The notes under the pieces were generated by a model that made no database searches, was not told the origin of the DNA, and saw nothing but the letters and a program-made list of their open reading frames with translations. DNA of 64,000 bases from Rubinisphaera italica (GTDB lineage Bacteria > Planctomycetota > Planctomycetia > Planctomycetales > Planctomycetaceae): the NCBI RefSeq assembly GCF_007859715.1, contig NZ_SJPG01000001.1, forward strand, positions 5,932,527 through 5,996,526, read 5' to 3'. Every line of letters begins with the position of its first letter. Position 1 is the first letter of the stretch. Shown here piece after piece: positions 1 to 8,240 of this stretch. Made by a program: the position numbers and the translations under genes.

Positions 1-639
1 CAGGGCATTTCTGCCAAACTTGCCGCTGTCGACGGCGACAATCACCTCTTCTGCGGTTTCCAGCATCCGCTGCTCGGCTTCCACCAGCAGAGTATTGCTG
101 TTGAACATCCCCTCTTCAGTGATGCCCCCCACACTCATAATTAACCGCTGCACCCGAATTGTGCTCAACGCATCGACGGCAATCGGCCCCAAAGCCACTC
201 CCGTCTTCGGATACAGATACCCGCCAATCAGAATCAGCTCGATATTCGGAGCATTGATTAATAATTGGGCAATGGGCAAAGAATTGGTCACAATCTGGAG
301 AGGGGTATTCATTAGATGCCGGGCAACCTCAAAAGTTGTGGTTCCGCCATCCAGAAGTATCGATTCTCCCGGTTGCACCATCTCTGCGATGGCTCTCCCA
401 ATCCGCTGCTTCTGGGGCAACGCACGAGTGGTTCGATCTTCAAAAGTCGTTAACGATTCTCCGGAATAGGCAATCCCACCACGGGTTCGCCGGATATGAC
501 CGGATCTGTCAAGAACTTCCAAATCCCTCCGTATTGTCGATTCACTGGCCTCAGTCGCTTCAACTAACTGCTGAAGAGACGCAAAGCCGTTTCTTTCGGC
601 AAAATCCAATATTTTCGCTCGTCGCTGATCCGGCAACAC
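1..639 (-). CDS. DeoR/GlpR-family transcriptional regulator, C-terminus cut by window edge
   Basis: Read on the minus strand, the protein opens with a DeoR-type winged helix (a [18 protein letters not shown] stretch, then a recognition helix around [16 protein letters not shown] and the wing RRTRGGIAY). A DeoR sugar-binding C-terminal domain follows, with the characteristic [15 protein letters not shown] and [12 protein letters not shown] segments and [10 protein letters not shown]. Members of this family bind phosphorylated sugars and usually repress carbohydrate genes. I chose the GTG at 639 because an AAGGA ribosome-binding site lies about 8 nt upstream. The ATG a few bases further upstream is in another frame. 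The 3' end lies outside the window, so length, target operon and ligand are unknown. The upstream region carries phased TCAT repeats that could be its own operator. Confidence 0.88.
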   Translation of the reverse strand, partial: MLPDQRRAKILDFAERNGFASLQQLVEATEASESTIRRDLEVLDRSGHIRRTRGGIAYSGESLTTFEDRTTRALPQKQRIGRAIAEMVQPGESILLDGGTTTFEVARHLMNTPLQIVTNSLPIAQLLINAPNIELILIGGYLYPKTGVALGPIAVDALSTIRVQRLIMSVGGITEEGMFNSNTLLVEAEQRMLETAEEVIVAVDSGKFGRNAL

Positions 640-651
640 AAGTCAGATCCT

Positions 652-720
652 TCATGATCAATCAAATTATGCCCTATCATGCGCTCAAAAACCGTCATAA
701 ACAATCATAACGCATCATGT
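652..720. promoter_or_regulatory. Putative DeoR-type operator with phased TCAT repeats
   Basis: TCAT occurs at 652, 677, 695, 705 and 715. The last three are spaced exactly 10 bp, one helical turn, just upstream of the divergent DeoR-type gene. Repeated, helically phased short boxes are typical of DeoR-family operators. That this site is autoregulatory is inference. Confidence 0.4.
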
Positions 721-1027
721 TTATGTAAAATTCACGAAATAATTGGGTAGCCTGGTGAATACAGGAAGGATACCACATGCTTGAGGAGTGGTCGGATTAA
801 AGCGAATTGAGAATTACATTCTCCAGTAATTGAGAAGGAGGGTTCCTTAATCTGAGTCCTGTACCTGATAGGAGGACTCTTGGATTTTTTCTCAAGATTG
901 GGTATTAGAGATAGAGCTTGGCAGTGCTCTGACTGATAAATCCGATGAATTAAAGATGAGCATACCGAATGCAATCCACACTGCTGTAACCAAAGCAGGC
1001 TTCATTTTTTTCTTGAAGGCAGGCCAG
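721..1027. other. Divergent intergenic region, no gene recognised
   Basis: This stretch lies between the DeoR-type gene and the sulfatase gene. It holds small inverted repeats, for example GAGAATTACATTCTC near 810 and GAGTCCT...AGGAGGACTC near 855-880. I see no convincing coding frame and no tRNA. It should contain promoters for both flanking genes, but none could be assigned. Confidence 0.4.
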
Positions 1028-2497
1028 ATGCAGTCACATTATTTATTGATGCTTTGTTTTCTGACGAATTTTCTGGTCAATGATCCGCAAATTATCGTCG
1101 CAGAAGATCGTCCTCATGTCGTTTTTATTGTCGCGGACGACCTTCAGGCTGATGTCATATCGGTCTATGGTGGACCTGTGCCGACTCCGCATTTGCAGGA
1201 ACTGGCCAATCGTGGCTGCCGATTTCAGCGGGCGACGTGTGGGTATCCGATCTGTCATGTCAGTCGGACAGAATTTCTGAGTGGTCGATCGGTTGTCACT
1301 GAGGCTACTCCAGGCAAAGTGATCCAGTTTCCGCCGGAATGGACGTTGTGGCCGGCTTGGATGCAGAAACATGGCTGGGAGACGGTTCATTCCGGCAAAT
1401 GGCATGTGAATGGTCAACCTCATCAACGTGGATTTGATCGAACCGCCGGGCTCTACAGTAGTGGAGGAGCCAAAGGTCAACCGCTGACACTGCCAATCAG
1501 TTCCAGTGGTCATTCGGTAACAGGCTACAGGGGTTGGACGTTCAAAGCCGACAGCGAAGATGGCAGTGGAAAACCTCTCCCCGAATTGGGCATCGGCTTA
1601 ATGCCCGACACCGATTTGAGAATCGCCAACGCAGCGATCAAGCAGATCAACCAAACGGGAGAATCCCCCCTGTTTCTGACGGTCAACTTCACTGCTCCCC
1701 ACGATCCGCTGCATTGGTCGAAGGGCTGGGAAAATTCTTTCCAGGCCAGTGAAGTGACGTTACCAGTCAATTTTCTCCCCAAACATCCTTTTGATCATGG
1801 CAATCAAAACGGACGGGATGAAATGATTATCCCTGCCCCCCGCACGCGCGAGTCGGTTCAACTGCAGCGATCGATTTATTACGCACTGGTCGCAAATATC
1901 GATGAGCAGGTCGGCAGGATTGCTCAGGCATTGCAGAGCCGCGATATGCTAGAGGAAACAATCTTTATCTTCACCAGCGATCAGGGGCTGGCATTGGGGA
2001 GTCACGGCTTGATGGGCAAACAAAACCAGTATGAACACACCACGAATGTCCCTTTAATCATTACCGGGCCGGGCCTCCCAGCAGGAAAAACGATTGACTC
2101 CAATTGTGCCCTGCGAGATTTATATCCCACCGTTTGCGAGTTGTGTCAGCTTGAAACACCCGAAAGTGTTCAGGGAAAAAGTCTTGTTTCCCTGTGGAAT
2201 GCCAGTCCAGTCGATGAGGCACGCACCACCTACGGATATTTCACAGATACTCAACGTATGATCCGCGATGATGAGGACTGGAAACTGATCTGGTATCCCC
2301 AGCAGAATCTCAGGCAACTGTTTCATCTGACCGCCGATCCTCATGAGATGAACAACCTCGCAGCCGATCCCAATCATGCTGGCCGTTTGAAGAAGCTCTC
2401 ACAACAACTGACAAACTGGCTTACTGAGCAGAAAGATCCCGTGATCAACGCAAGTTCTCCATCGAGCCAGATGCCTCCCAAAAATAAGAGCCACTAA
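1028..2497 (+). CDS. Secreted sulfatase with atypical C-x-V-x-R active-site motif
   Basis: This is an alkaline-phosphatase-superfamily sulfatase of about 489 residues. The metal-binding VADDLQADV motif is at residues 36-44, HSGKWH is at about 121-126, and TSDQGLALGSHG sits in the C-terminal half. The formylglycine segment reads PICHVSRTEFLSGR (Cys at about 76), so the usual C-x-P-x-R proline is replaced by Val. The preferred ATG at 1028 gives a hydrophobic leader (HYLLMLCFLTNFLV), consistent with export. An in-frame ATG at 956 would put 24 extra residues before it. Planctomycetes carry many sulfatases for sulfated polysaccharides; the substrate here cannot be told. No neighbouring sulfatase-maturase is visible. 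A half copy of a GGGTGGC-type repeat follows the stop. Confidence 0.9.
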   Translation: MQSHYLLMLCFLTNFLVNDPQIIVAEDRPHVVFIVADDLQADVISVYGGPVPTPHLQELANRGCRFQRATCGYPICHVSRTEFLSGRSVVTEATPGKVIQFPPEWTLWPAWMQKHGWETVHSGKWHVNGQPHQRGFDRTAGLYSSGGAKGQPLTLPISSSGHSVTGYRGWTFKADSEDGSGKPLPELGIGLMPDTDLRIANAAIKQINQTGESPLFLTVNFTAPHDPLHWSKGWENSFQASEVTLPVNFLPKHPFDHGNQNGRDEMIIPAPRTRESVQLQRSIYYALVANIDEQVGRIAQALQSRDMLEETIFIFTSDQGLALGSHGLMGKQNQYEHTTNVPLIITGPGLPAGKTIDSNCALRDLYPTVCELCQLETPESVQGKSLVSLWNASPVDEARTTYGYFTDTQRMIRDDEDWKLIWYPQQNLRQLFHLTADPHEMNNLAADPNHAGRLKKLSQQLTNWLTEQKDPVINASSPSSQMPPKNKSH

Positions 2498-2530
2498 CAA
2501 CACCTACTTGAGTCAATATGATCTGGGTTG

Positions 2531-2570
2531 ACGATTCGGGGGCTTCTCTTCGAGAGCGCCCCCGCCACCC
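2531..2570 (-). repeat. Half copy of the GGGTGGC double-hairpin element
   Basis: This matches the right half of the 85-bp element seen in full at 3611-3695 (a CGGGGGCTTCTCTTCGAGAG hairpin ending in CGCCCCCGCCACCC). The left half is missing. Confidence 0.8.
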
Positions 2571-2629
2571 GGGTTTTTATAAAGATGGTACGATTTCAAT
2601 TAAGACTGAAATTTTGAAAAACCTCAGTT

Positions 2630-2653
2630 ACAAGCACGAAGCGCAAGCGAGTG
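2630..2653 (+). repeat. 24-bp repeat, copy 1
   Basis: The block starting ACAAGCACGAAGCGC and ending AAGCGAGTG recurs identically at 4999-5022. Confidence 0.8.
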
Positions 2654-2876
2654 AGTCTACGCCAAGATCATTTTTAAATCCGGAGAAATAGGAGTTCTAA
2701 GGTCAATATTCAAATTGATTCAAAGGGTTCGGTTTGAGATTTTGCCGTCGCCGGGCGAGATGAGATTTCCCGAATGCAAAAATGGCACAATAGAAAATCT
2801 TCTTGGAGCAAATTCGACACAGTGCTAAACTTCCGCTGTTCACTACTACTCAGAAAGTATTTGCGGAGTATCAGCT

Positions 2877-3599
2877 GTGAAAATTCGGAGTCGGTTTTTA
2901 ACCAGATTCGTCGCATTCTGCTGCATGACGGCTTCTCGCGCAATCTTCGCGACCTGTCGGATCGAGGCCATCGAACACACACCCGGCACGTCTCCATATG
3001 CCAAAGATAAAACCGATTCTCCTGAGCGATTTCTGTTTTGTATCTGGCATGACATTCTGATGATGGCCATTTTTTGCGGCAAACCCAGGCACATGGCGGG
3101 CCTGGTTAGTCGACATCAGGATGGCAGCTATCTGGCAGATACCATGCGAATGGTCGGCTTGACTCCTATTCGTGGTTCCAGCCAACGTGGAGGCACGCAA
3201 GCGATCAAGCAATGCCTGGAGGCTGCGAAAGCTCACCATATCTCTATCACACCAGATGGCCCGCGCGGACCGCGGCACGTAATGAAAGAGGGGATTGTGT
3301 TCCTGGCCTCCCAATCGGGAAGACGGATTGTTCCTGTGACCGCACGCTGCAAACGCTACTGGAGATTTCAGGCCAAATGGACCGATATGCTCATTCCCAA
3401 ACCGTTTACTCGCGTGAAGATTATCACGGGAGAACCGATCTGCATTCCATCGGGACTTACCCGAGAGCAAATTAAAGAGCAGACAAAACGGGTCGAGCAG
3501 ATTATGCACGAACTGGAAGATCGAATCGATCGTCAGATGCATCCCGAGCGATATTCGCAAGAGTCGGCAGAGCCTCAATTGAATTCAAAAGCTGCCTGA
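2877..3599 (+). CDS. DUF374-type lysophospholipid acyltransferase family protein
   Basis: The 240-residue protein resembles the DUF374 branch of the LPLAT/LpxL acyltransferase superfamily. It has a hydrophobic N-terminus, FCIWHDILMMAIF followed by LVSRHQDGSYLAD (an H-x3-D-like motif), PIRGSSQRGG, and the hallmark TPDGPRGPRHVMKEG at about 120-134. Such enzymes transfer an acyl chain to a lipid acceptor, for example in lipid A or phospholipid synthesis, at the inner membrane. The exact acceptor is unknown. The start is GTG at 2877, with GGAG 8 nt upstream. An 85-bp palindromic element lies between its stop and the convergent sufS gene. Confidence 0.85.
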   Translation: MKIRSRFLTRFVAFCCMTASRAIFATCRIEAIEHTPGTSPYAKDKTDSPERFLFCIWHDILMMAIFCGKPRHMAGLVSRHQDGSYLADTMRMVGLTPIRGSSQRGGTQAIKQCLEAAKAHHISITPDGPRGPRHVMKEGIVFLASQSGRRIVPVTARCKRYWRFQAKWTDMLIPKPFTRVKIITGEPICIPSGLTREQIKEQTKRVEQIMHELEDRIDRQMHPERYSQESAEPQLNSKAA

Positions 3600-3610
3600 A
3601 ATTATTAGCT

Positions 3611-3695
3611 GGGTGGCGGGGGCGCTCCGCTTTAGCGGAAGCCCCCGGAAGATCGACGATTCGGGGGCTTCTCTTCGAGAGCGCCCCCGCCACCC
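3611..3695 (+). repeat. 85-bp GGGTGGC double-hairpin element
   Basis: Terminal inverted repeats GGGTGGCGGGGGCGCT and AGCGCCCCCGCCACCC bound two internal hairpins, CTCCGCTTTAGCGGA and CTTCTCTTCGAGAG. Full copies also occur at 15806, 17684 and 28832, and a half copy at 2531. It sits between convergent genes, where it could also act as a transcription stop. Confidence 0.9.
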
Positions 3696-3706
3696 TCAAT
3701 TTATAT

Positions 3707-4954
3707 TTACGCTAGCCGCAATCGCTTACGAGCCGCTTGAATTGCCTCGGCCAACTTGTCCACTTCTTCGTGCGTATTGTAGGCGGCAAAGCTGGCACGA
3801 ACACTGGCGCTAATTCCCAGATGGTCGTGCAGAAGCATTGTGCAGTGATGGCCATGACGCACACAAACGCCGTGTCGGTTCAAGAGAAACGCCAGATCCT
3901 GAGGATGGGCTCCCTCCAGAGTGAAGCTGACAATGGCTCCTTTGTGTTCTGGAGCAGGCCCGTAGATTTTCAAGCCGGGAATTTCTCTCAAAGCATCCAT
4001 CGCATGCACGAGCAGGCTTTGCTCGTGAGCACGAATCGCTTCCAATCCGATTTCGCGAACCAATTCAATTGCAGGTCGCAAAGCAATCGCCTGCACAATT
4101 GGAATGGTTCCCGCTTCAAACTTAGCAGGGGGATCGGCCCAGGTGGAATGATCTTCAAACACCCGGTCTATCATATGTCCGCCACCTAACAGAGGGGACA
4201 TCTGTTCGAGATGCTGATAGCGTCCATAGAGGACACCAACGCCGGTCGGCCCGTAAAACTTGTGTCCGGAAAACACAATGAAGTCGACTCCCGTTTCGAG
4301 CACATCAATCGCTTCATGCAACATCGATTGAGCAGCATCGACAATAAAAATAGCCCCGACCGCATGAGCAGCACTGGCGAGAAGTTGAATGTTGGGAATT
4401 GTTCCCAAGACATTCGACATGCCGGTCACGCTGACGAATTTTGTTTTCTCGGTCAGATAATCGGAAAGTTGTTCGAGGTCGAGTCGTCCATCTTCAGTTA
4501 AAGGCAGATACCGAATGACGGCTCCGGTTTGCTCGGCAATGATTTGCCAGGGAACAATATTCGCGTGATGTTCCATCAGCGTGAGCAGGATTTCATCGCC
4601 CGGCTTCAGGACTGTGCGACCGTAACCTTGAGCAATCATATTTAATGAAGCGGTGGTGCCCGGTGTGAAGACAATTTCTTCTTTTCGTTCCGCATTGATT
4701 AGCGACCGAACTGCCTCTCGGGTCAACTCGAGTTCATCATCGATCCGTTGCCCGAATTCATATACGCCGCGATAAGCGTTCGCGTAATATTTCGTATAAG
4801 CTTCGACAACCTTATCGATCACCACCTGAGGCTTCTGTGCAGAAGCTCCGTTATCGAGATAAATTACCTGACGTCCATGAGAATCCGGCTGATGCAGAAT
4901 AGGAAACTGCTTCCGAAAGGCTTCGACATCAAATTCGGGCAAGGTGATATTCAT
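3707..4954 (-). CDS. sufS: Cysteine desulfurase SufS
   Basis: This is a PLP-dependent class V aminotransferase of group II (SufS) type, 415 residues. It takes sulfur from cysteine for Fe-S cluster assembly. The PLP lysine is in SGHKFYGPTGVG (Lys at about 232) and the persulfide cysteine is in RHGHHCTM (Cys at about 371), the usual SufS context. I chose the ATG at 4954 (MNITLPEFDVEAFRKQFP), which matches the family N-terminus; upstream in-frame codons run into repeat DNA. It lies downstream of sufE on the same strand, the classic partner that accepts the persulfide. No sufBCD genes are in the window. Confidence 0.95.
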   Translation of the reverse strand: MNITLPEFDVEAFRKQFPILHQPDSHGRQVIYLDNGASAQKPQVVIDKVVEAYTKYYANAYRGVYEFGQRIDDELELTREAVRSLINAERKEEIVFTPGTTASLNMIAQGYGRTVLKPGDEILLTLMEHHANIVPWQIIAEQTGAVIRYLPLTEDGRLDLEQLSDYLTEKTKFVSVTGMSNVLGTIPNIQLLASAAHAVGAIFIVDAAQSMLHEAIDVLETGVDFIVFSGHKFYGPTGVGVLYGRYQHLEQMSPLLGGGHMIDRVFEDHSTWADPPAKFEAGTIPIVQAIALRPAIELVREIGLEAIRAHEQSLLVHAMDALREIPGLKIYGPAPEHKGAIVSFTLEGAHPQDLAFLLNRHGVCVRHGHHCTMLLHDHLGISASVRASFAAYNTHEEVDKLAEAIQAARKRLRLA

Positions 4955-4998
4955 GGGGATTGGTTGAGTATTAATGGTGGAATGTTGAGGTTTTTTAT

Positions 4999-5022
4999 AC
5001 AAGCACGAAGCGCAAGCGAGTG
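4999..5022 (+). repeat. 24-bp repeat, copy 2
   Basis: Identical to 2630-2653. It lies just upstream of sufS, next to a palindrome containing TCAGGCACTGCCTGA at about 5043-5057. Confidence 0.8.
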
Positions 5023-5115
5023 TGTTCCTGCTAACTGATAAGTCAGGCACTGCCTGACGGAATCGATGTTGCCTCTTTTATGAGTTACGCTGCGCTGGCC
5101 CAACCTACCTATGAC

Positions 5116-5571
5116 TTACCCTTCCTGCGATAACTTCACCATCGCGGCTTCGCGAATTCGTTTAACCATTCCATTGAGTCCGTTTTTTCGTTGTGGACTC
5201 AAATGTCGATCCAGTCCGAGACGATCGAAAATTTTGTGAATCTCAATATCGAGAATTTCTTTGGGCCGTTTTTCCTGATAAGCCGCCAGCAGAACTGCAA
5301 TCAATCCGTTAACGATCATCGCATCGCTCTCGGCCTGCAGGTGCAACGGTGAACTCACTTCGTCATCAAAATCGGTCAGCATCCACACATTACTCTGACA
5401 CCCATGCACCCGATTGAGTTCAGTCTTTTCTTGAGCGGGTAGCTTGGGGAGATCCAGTCCGAGGTCGATCAGATAGTCCATCTGCGCTTCGCTATCACCC
5501 AGAAATTCGAACTCATCAAAGATTTCTGCCAGCGTAATCTGATCCGTATTGTTATCAGTTCGATCAATCAT
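5116..5571 (-). CDS. sufE: SufE-type sulfur acceptor protein
   Basis: The 151-residue protein has the SufE/CsdE fold signature: EFEFLGDSEAQMDYLIDLG near the N-terminus, the sulfur-accepting cysteine in ELNRVHGCQSNVWM (Cys at about 58), and LIAVLLAAYQEKRPKEIL later. It takes persulfide sulfur from SufS and passes it to the scaffold. The ATG at 5571 is preferred over the adjacent in-frame TTG. It lies between the Mrp-like ATPase and sufS, all on the minus strand, so the three probably form one Fe-S maturation unit. Confidence 0.93.
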   Translation of the reverse strand: MIDRTDNNTDQITLAEIFDEFEFLGDSEAQMDYLIDLGLDLPKLPAQEKTELNRVHGCQSNVWMLTDFDDEVSSPLHLQAESDAMIVNGLIAVLLAAYQEKRPKEILDIEIHKIFDRLGLDRHLSPQRKNGLNGMVKRIREAAMVKLSQEG

Positions 5572-5631
5572 CAATTTTCATCTGTATTCTTGGAGAAAGG
5601 TGAATGAGAATCTTCTACTTTATCATATTCA

Positions 5632-6696
5632 TTATTGCAGAATTTCGAGTGTTGTCGTGGCTGGTTTTTTGAAATAAACCTTAGCCGCTTCCATAGCGAC
5701 GCGTGAGCAAATGGATTCGAGGGCTGCCTTCGATTTCGACTCTTCGGTAAATAGATCTTTCATGCGACGCTCATCGCCACAAATCCGAACCTCGGCTTCG
5801 ATAGGAACCTCACCTAAGAATGGGATTTTCTGATCAGCAGCAGCCTGCTCAGCTCCGCCGCGTCCGAAAATTTCTCCCGTCATGTTTTCGACCATCCCCA
5901 GAATTGGAATGTTCACCTTCTGATACATCCCAATCGCCTTCACGGCATCGAGCAGCGCGACTTTCTGCGGCGTGCAAACCACAACCGCCCCCGCCAATGA
6001 GAGCATTTGTGAAAGAGTCAATGCAACATCCCCCGTTCCCGGCGGCATGTCGACAATCAGATAATCCAATTCACCCCATTCAGTTTCTGCAACAAATTGA
6101 GTTAACATTTTGTGCAGCATCGGTCCACGCCAGATGATCGCTTCTCCTTCAGGGACGAGAAAGCCGATTGACATCAGTTTGAGGCCATCGTGCTCGACCG
6201 GATGAATTCGCTGAACGACTGATCCATTCGAATTCAAATGCTCCCGCACTTCCGGCTTGCCTGTCGAGCCCGTCATATGAGGAATGCTCGGCCCATACAC
6301 ATCGGCATCGAGCAGTCCGACTTTTGCTCCCAAAGATTGCAGACCATAAGCCAAGCTGGCGGCGACTGTACTTTTTCCGACGCCCCCCTTGCCGCTGCCG
6401 ACCGCAATCATATTTTTCACATGCAGGCCAACCTTCGCCCCAGATTCCGGGCCTTTGATGTTCAGCGTGTATTCAATGTCCACCTGATTCACGTCAGCAG
6501 AAACAGAACGAATCTGCTTCTCAATCGACTGAGACAACTCCTCTTTATGAGGATAGCCGGGGACGGGGAGTTCAATCGTTATTTGGGCAGTTCCATCCTG
6601 AATCTCGCACTTTTTGACAGCACTCAAGCTGCCAAGTGTGCGATTCAATTCAGGGAACGTAACACTTTTCAGGCAATCTGCAGGTAGAGAAGACAT
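5632..6696 (-). CDS. Mrp/ApbC-family P-loop ATPase (Fe-S carrier) lacking the CxxC motif
   Basis: This 354-residue protein has an N-terminal MIP18/DUF59-like domain (about 10-80) followed by a deviant-Walker ATPase: GSGKGGVGKST at about 101-110, DADVYGPSIPHM at about 130-141, and VDMPPGTGD at about 215-223. Mrp/NBP35 proteins bind and transfer Fe-S clusters. At the place where many members read NMSxFxCPHCG, this one reads VENMTGEIFGRGG (about 269-281), so the CxxC cluster ligands are absent. Such shorter variants exist in the family, but the change bears on whether it carries a cluster. It is the first gene of the mrp-sufE-sufS run. Confidence 0.9.
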   Translation of the reverse strand: MSSLPADCLKSVTFPELNRTLGSLSAVKKCEIQDGTAQITIELPVPGYPHKEELSQSIEKQIRSVSADVNQVDIEYTLNIKGPESGAKVGLHVKNMIAVGSGKGGVGKSTVAASLAYGLQSLGAKVGLLDADVYGPSIPHMTGSTGKPEVREHLNSNGSVVQRIHPVEHDGLKLMSIGFLVPEGEAIIWRGPMLHKMLTQFVAETEWGELDYLIVDMPPGTGDVALTLSQMLSLAGAVVVCTPQKVALLDAVKAIGMYQKVNIPILGMVENMTGEIFGRGGAEQAAADQKIPFLGEVPIEAEVRICGDERRMKDLFTEESKSKAALESICSRVAMEAAKVYFKKPATTTLEILQ

Positions 6697-7025
6697 ATCA
6701 GTCAGGTTTCAGAGTAATTGGTGATTCGGAAAACAGAAAATCAAAACACATTCATACCAAGAACAGGGGGAGAAGATCAAATGCACTGCCTCTGATGCGA
6801 AGTTATAGTCCGTTCCACCCACTTCGAAACTGTAGGTCAGGCAGTGCCTGACGAATTTTGCGATCCACCTCAATTGTCGTCAGACACAGCCTGACCTGCG
6901 GCTTTCCTCCCTCGGCTTTCCATCCCCCTGTCCCCTCCAGAGCCGACTTTCCGTTTTAAAGAGTGAGAGGCAGCACAACGCGGCCTCAACAAAACAAAAA
7001 CAACATCACTCCAAGGAACAAAACC
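6697..7025. other. Divergent intergenic region with an inverted REP pair
   Basis: It separates the mrp-suf unit from the PDZ-like gene. It contains the REP pair at 6832-6899 and a ribosome-binding site (CAAGGAAC) ahead of 7026. No gene is seen in the rest. Confidence 0.5.
6832..6899. repeat. GTAG-headed REP pair, GTCAGGCA sub-family
   Basis: GTAG + GTCAGGCAGTGCCTGAC at 6832-6852 is followed by an inverted, diverged partner at 6879-6899 (GTCAGACACAGCCTGAC + CTGC). This layout is typical of a REP doublet. Related copies are at about 5041, 46900 and 52246. Confidence 0.75.
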
Positions 7026-7583
7026 ATGGCACGCTTCACACTCACACTGATCGCTCTGGCTGCTCTGACAACCTTCACCACTGCTGCTCAAGCGGGTGGA
7101 TGCTCAAAGGGGGGCTATAAAAAAGGTTACGGTGGAAATTATGGTGGTCACTACGGCGGCGGAAATTACGGCTATAAAAAGACTTACCACAACGATCACT
7201 ATGTGAAACCTGTATACGCCAAGCCAATCGTTCACGAAGTTGTGATTGAAAAACCGGTTTACCGCGAAGTGATTGTCGAAAAGCCAGTCATCATTGAAAA
7301 ACCTGTCTGCCCGGCTCCACTCCCTTCCCTCGGCTTCTTCGGTGTGATGTGTCCTGAAGGGATGCTGATCAAAGAAATCCAGCCGAACAGCGAAGCGTGC
7401 CGACTTGGCCTTGCTCCTGGCGATGTCATCAAAATGTTCGACGATATCCGCATCATCTGCGAAGACGACTGGACTCACGCACTCAAGTGCTCAGGCAAAG
7501 TCGCCTGCCTCAAAGTGATTCCCTGCGGACAACACACGATCCTTGAGTTCCACGCACAGTTGGCACCTGGCCTGGCTTACTAG
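7026..7583 (+). CDS. Secreted Gly/Tyr-rich protein with C-terminal PDZ-like domain
   Basis: The 185-residue protein has a clear signal peptide (MARFTLTLIALAALTTFTTAAQA). A Gly/Tyr/Lys/His-rich stretch follows, then repeated EKPVYREVIVEKPVIIEKP segments. The C-terminal domain (about 100-180) has a PDZ pattern: MLIKEIQPNSEACRLGLAPGDVIKMFDDIRI. I take it as an exported envelope protein that binds protein C-termini or other partners; its specific job is unknown. The start at 7026 has CAAGGAAC upstream. Cysteines flank the PDZ-like part (MCPEG, NSEACR, IICED, LKCSG, VACLK, IPCGQ), suggesting disulfides. Its probable terminator (7836) is separated from the stop codon by an inserted repeat element. 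Confidence 0.8.
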   Translation: MARFTLTLIALAALTTFTTAAQAGGCSKGGYKKGYGGNYGGHYGGGNYGYKKTYHNDHYVKPVYAKPIVHEVVIEKPVYREVIVEKPVIIEKPVCPAPLPSLGFFGVMCPEGMLIKEIQPNSEACRLGLAPGDVIKMFDDIRIICEDDWTHALKCSGKVACLKVIPCGQHTILEFHAQLAPGLAY

Positions 7584-7590
7584 GAACATT

Positions 7591-7769
7591 CTGCTCCACC
7601 GGGGGCGTAATAGTAGGGTGTGTCCTGACGCACCGGAATCAGGGTAGAATTCAATTCGAAAGCGATAAGTGAATCGCGGAGGTTTCATTTTGGATTTGAG
7701 AGTCAATAGCGAAGTCATCTCGGCAGCATGGTGCGTCAGGACGCACCCTACAACTGCTCCACCGGGGGC
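7591..7769. repeat. 16-bp direct repeats flanking the first 145-bp element
   Basis: CTGCTCCACCGGGGGC occurs at 7591-7606 and 7754-7769, directly bracketing the element at 7609-7753. This could be a target duplication or a repeat caught by recombination. Confidence 0.75.
7609..7753 (+). mobile_element. 145-bp MITE-like element, copy 1 (paired inverted REPs)
   Basis: The ends are inverted REPs: GTAG + GGTGTGTCCTGACGCACC at 7613-7634 and its inverse at 7730-7751. The core carries no gene. A second copy at 8003-8147 has the same length and differs at about three positions. It has no transposase of its own, so any movement would be in trans. Confidence 0.8.
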
Positions 7770-7835
7770 AGTCGATTGAACGATTTGGGTAAAAAAACGA
7801 TTGAAGTTGCTCCTGCAGAGCGTCAAACGAAAACA

Positions 7836-7873
7836 AAAACGGGCGAGTCTGAAAAAGACTTGCCCGTTTTTTT
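7836..7873 (+). terminator. Rho-independent terminator
   Basis: The hairpin ACGGGCGAGTC...GACTTGCCCGT is followed by a run of seven or eight T on the plus strand, and an A-rich flank precedes it. It probably ends the PDZ-like gene transcript and may work in both directions. Confidence 0.85.
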
Positions 7874-8002
7874 ATCCTCGTAAGCCGACGCATCAGAATA
7901 GTAGTGCTCTTTTGAGCTTTAAATGTCGCCCTCAAATCGCTATTCCGCAGTCAGTTTGACTGCTCCCCGATATTGAACTTACAAGACATTTAGCGGTAGT
8001 TG

Positions 8003-8147
8003 GAATAGTAGGGTGCGTCCTGACGCACCGGAATCAGGGTAGAATTCAATTTGAAAGCGATAAGCGAATCGCGGAGGTTTCATTTTGGATTTGAGAGTCA
8101 ATAGCGAAGTCATCTCGGCAGCATGGTGCGTCAGGACGCACCCTACA
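8003..8147 (+). mobile_element. 145-bp MITE-like element, copy 2
   Basis: Near-identical to 7609-7753. Its REP ends are at 8007-8028 and 8124-8145. The 16-bp direct repeats seen around copy 1 are absent here. Confidence 0.8.
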
Positions 8148-8209
8148 ATTTGCTGATTGAATTGCAATTGAAGGCGTGATTTAACCATGAGAACCGAAAA
8201 TCATAGAAC

Positions 8210-8240
8210 GCCGTCCCCTCGCTGACGAGTCGGGTTAAGA
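8210..8240 (-). repeat. Single TTAACCCGAC...GAGGGGACGGC repeat end
   Basis: An inverse copy of the sequence that forms the paired ends at 18898/19062 and 43763/43970. It lies just after the stop codon of the esterase gene. Confidence 0.8.

Larger units (their letters stand above)
2498..2876. other. Intergenic region with repeat fragments
   Basis: It contains a half copy of the 85-bp GGGTGGC element (2531-2570) and one copy of a 24-bp repeat (2630-2653). The rest shows no convincing gene. A GGAG ribosome-binding site for the next gene lies at 2864-2870. Confidence 0.5.

Noticed and set aside
732..974. 80-codon minus-strand frame upstream of the sulfatase
   Set aside because: No ribosome-binding site, no leader and no family-like pattern; it lies in promoter DNA between divergent genes.
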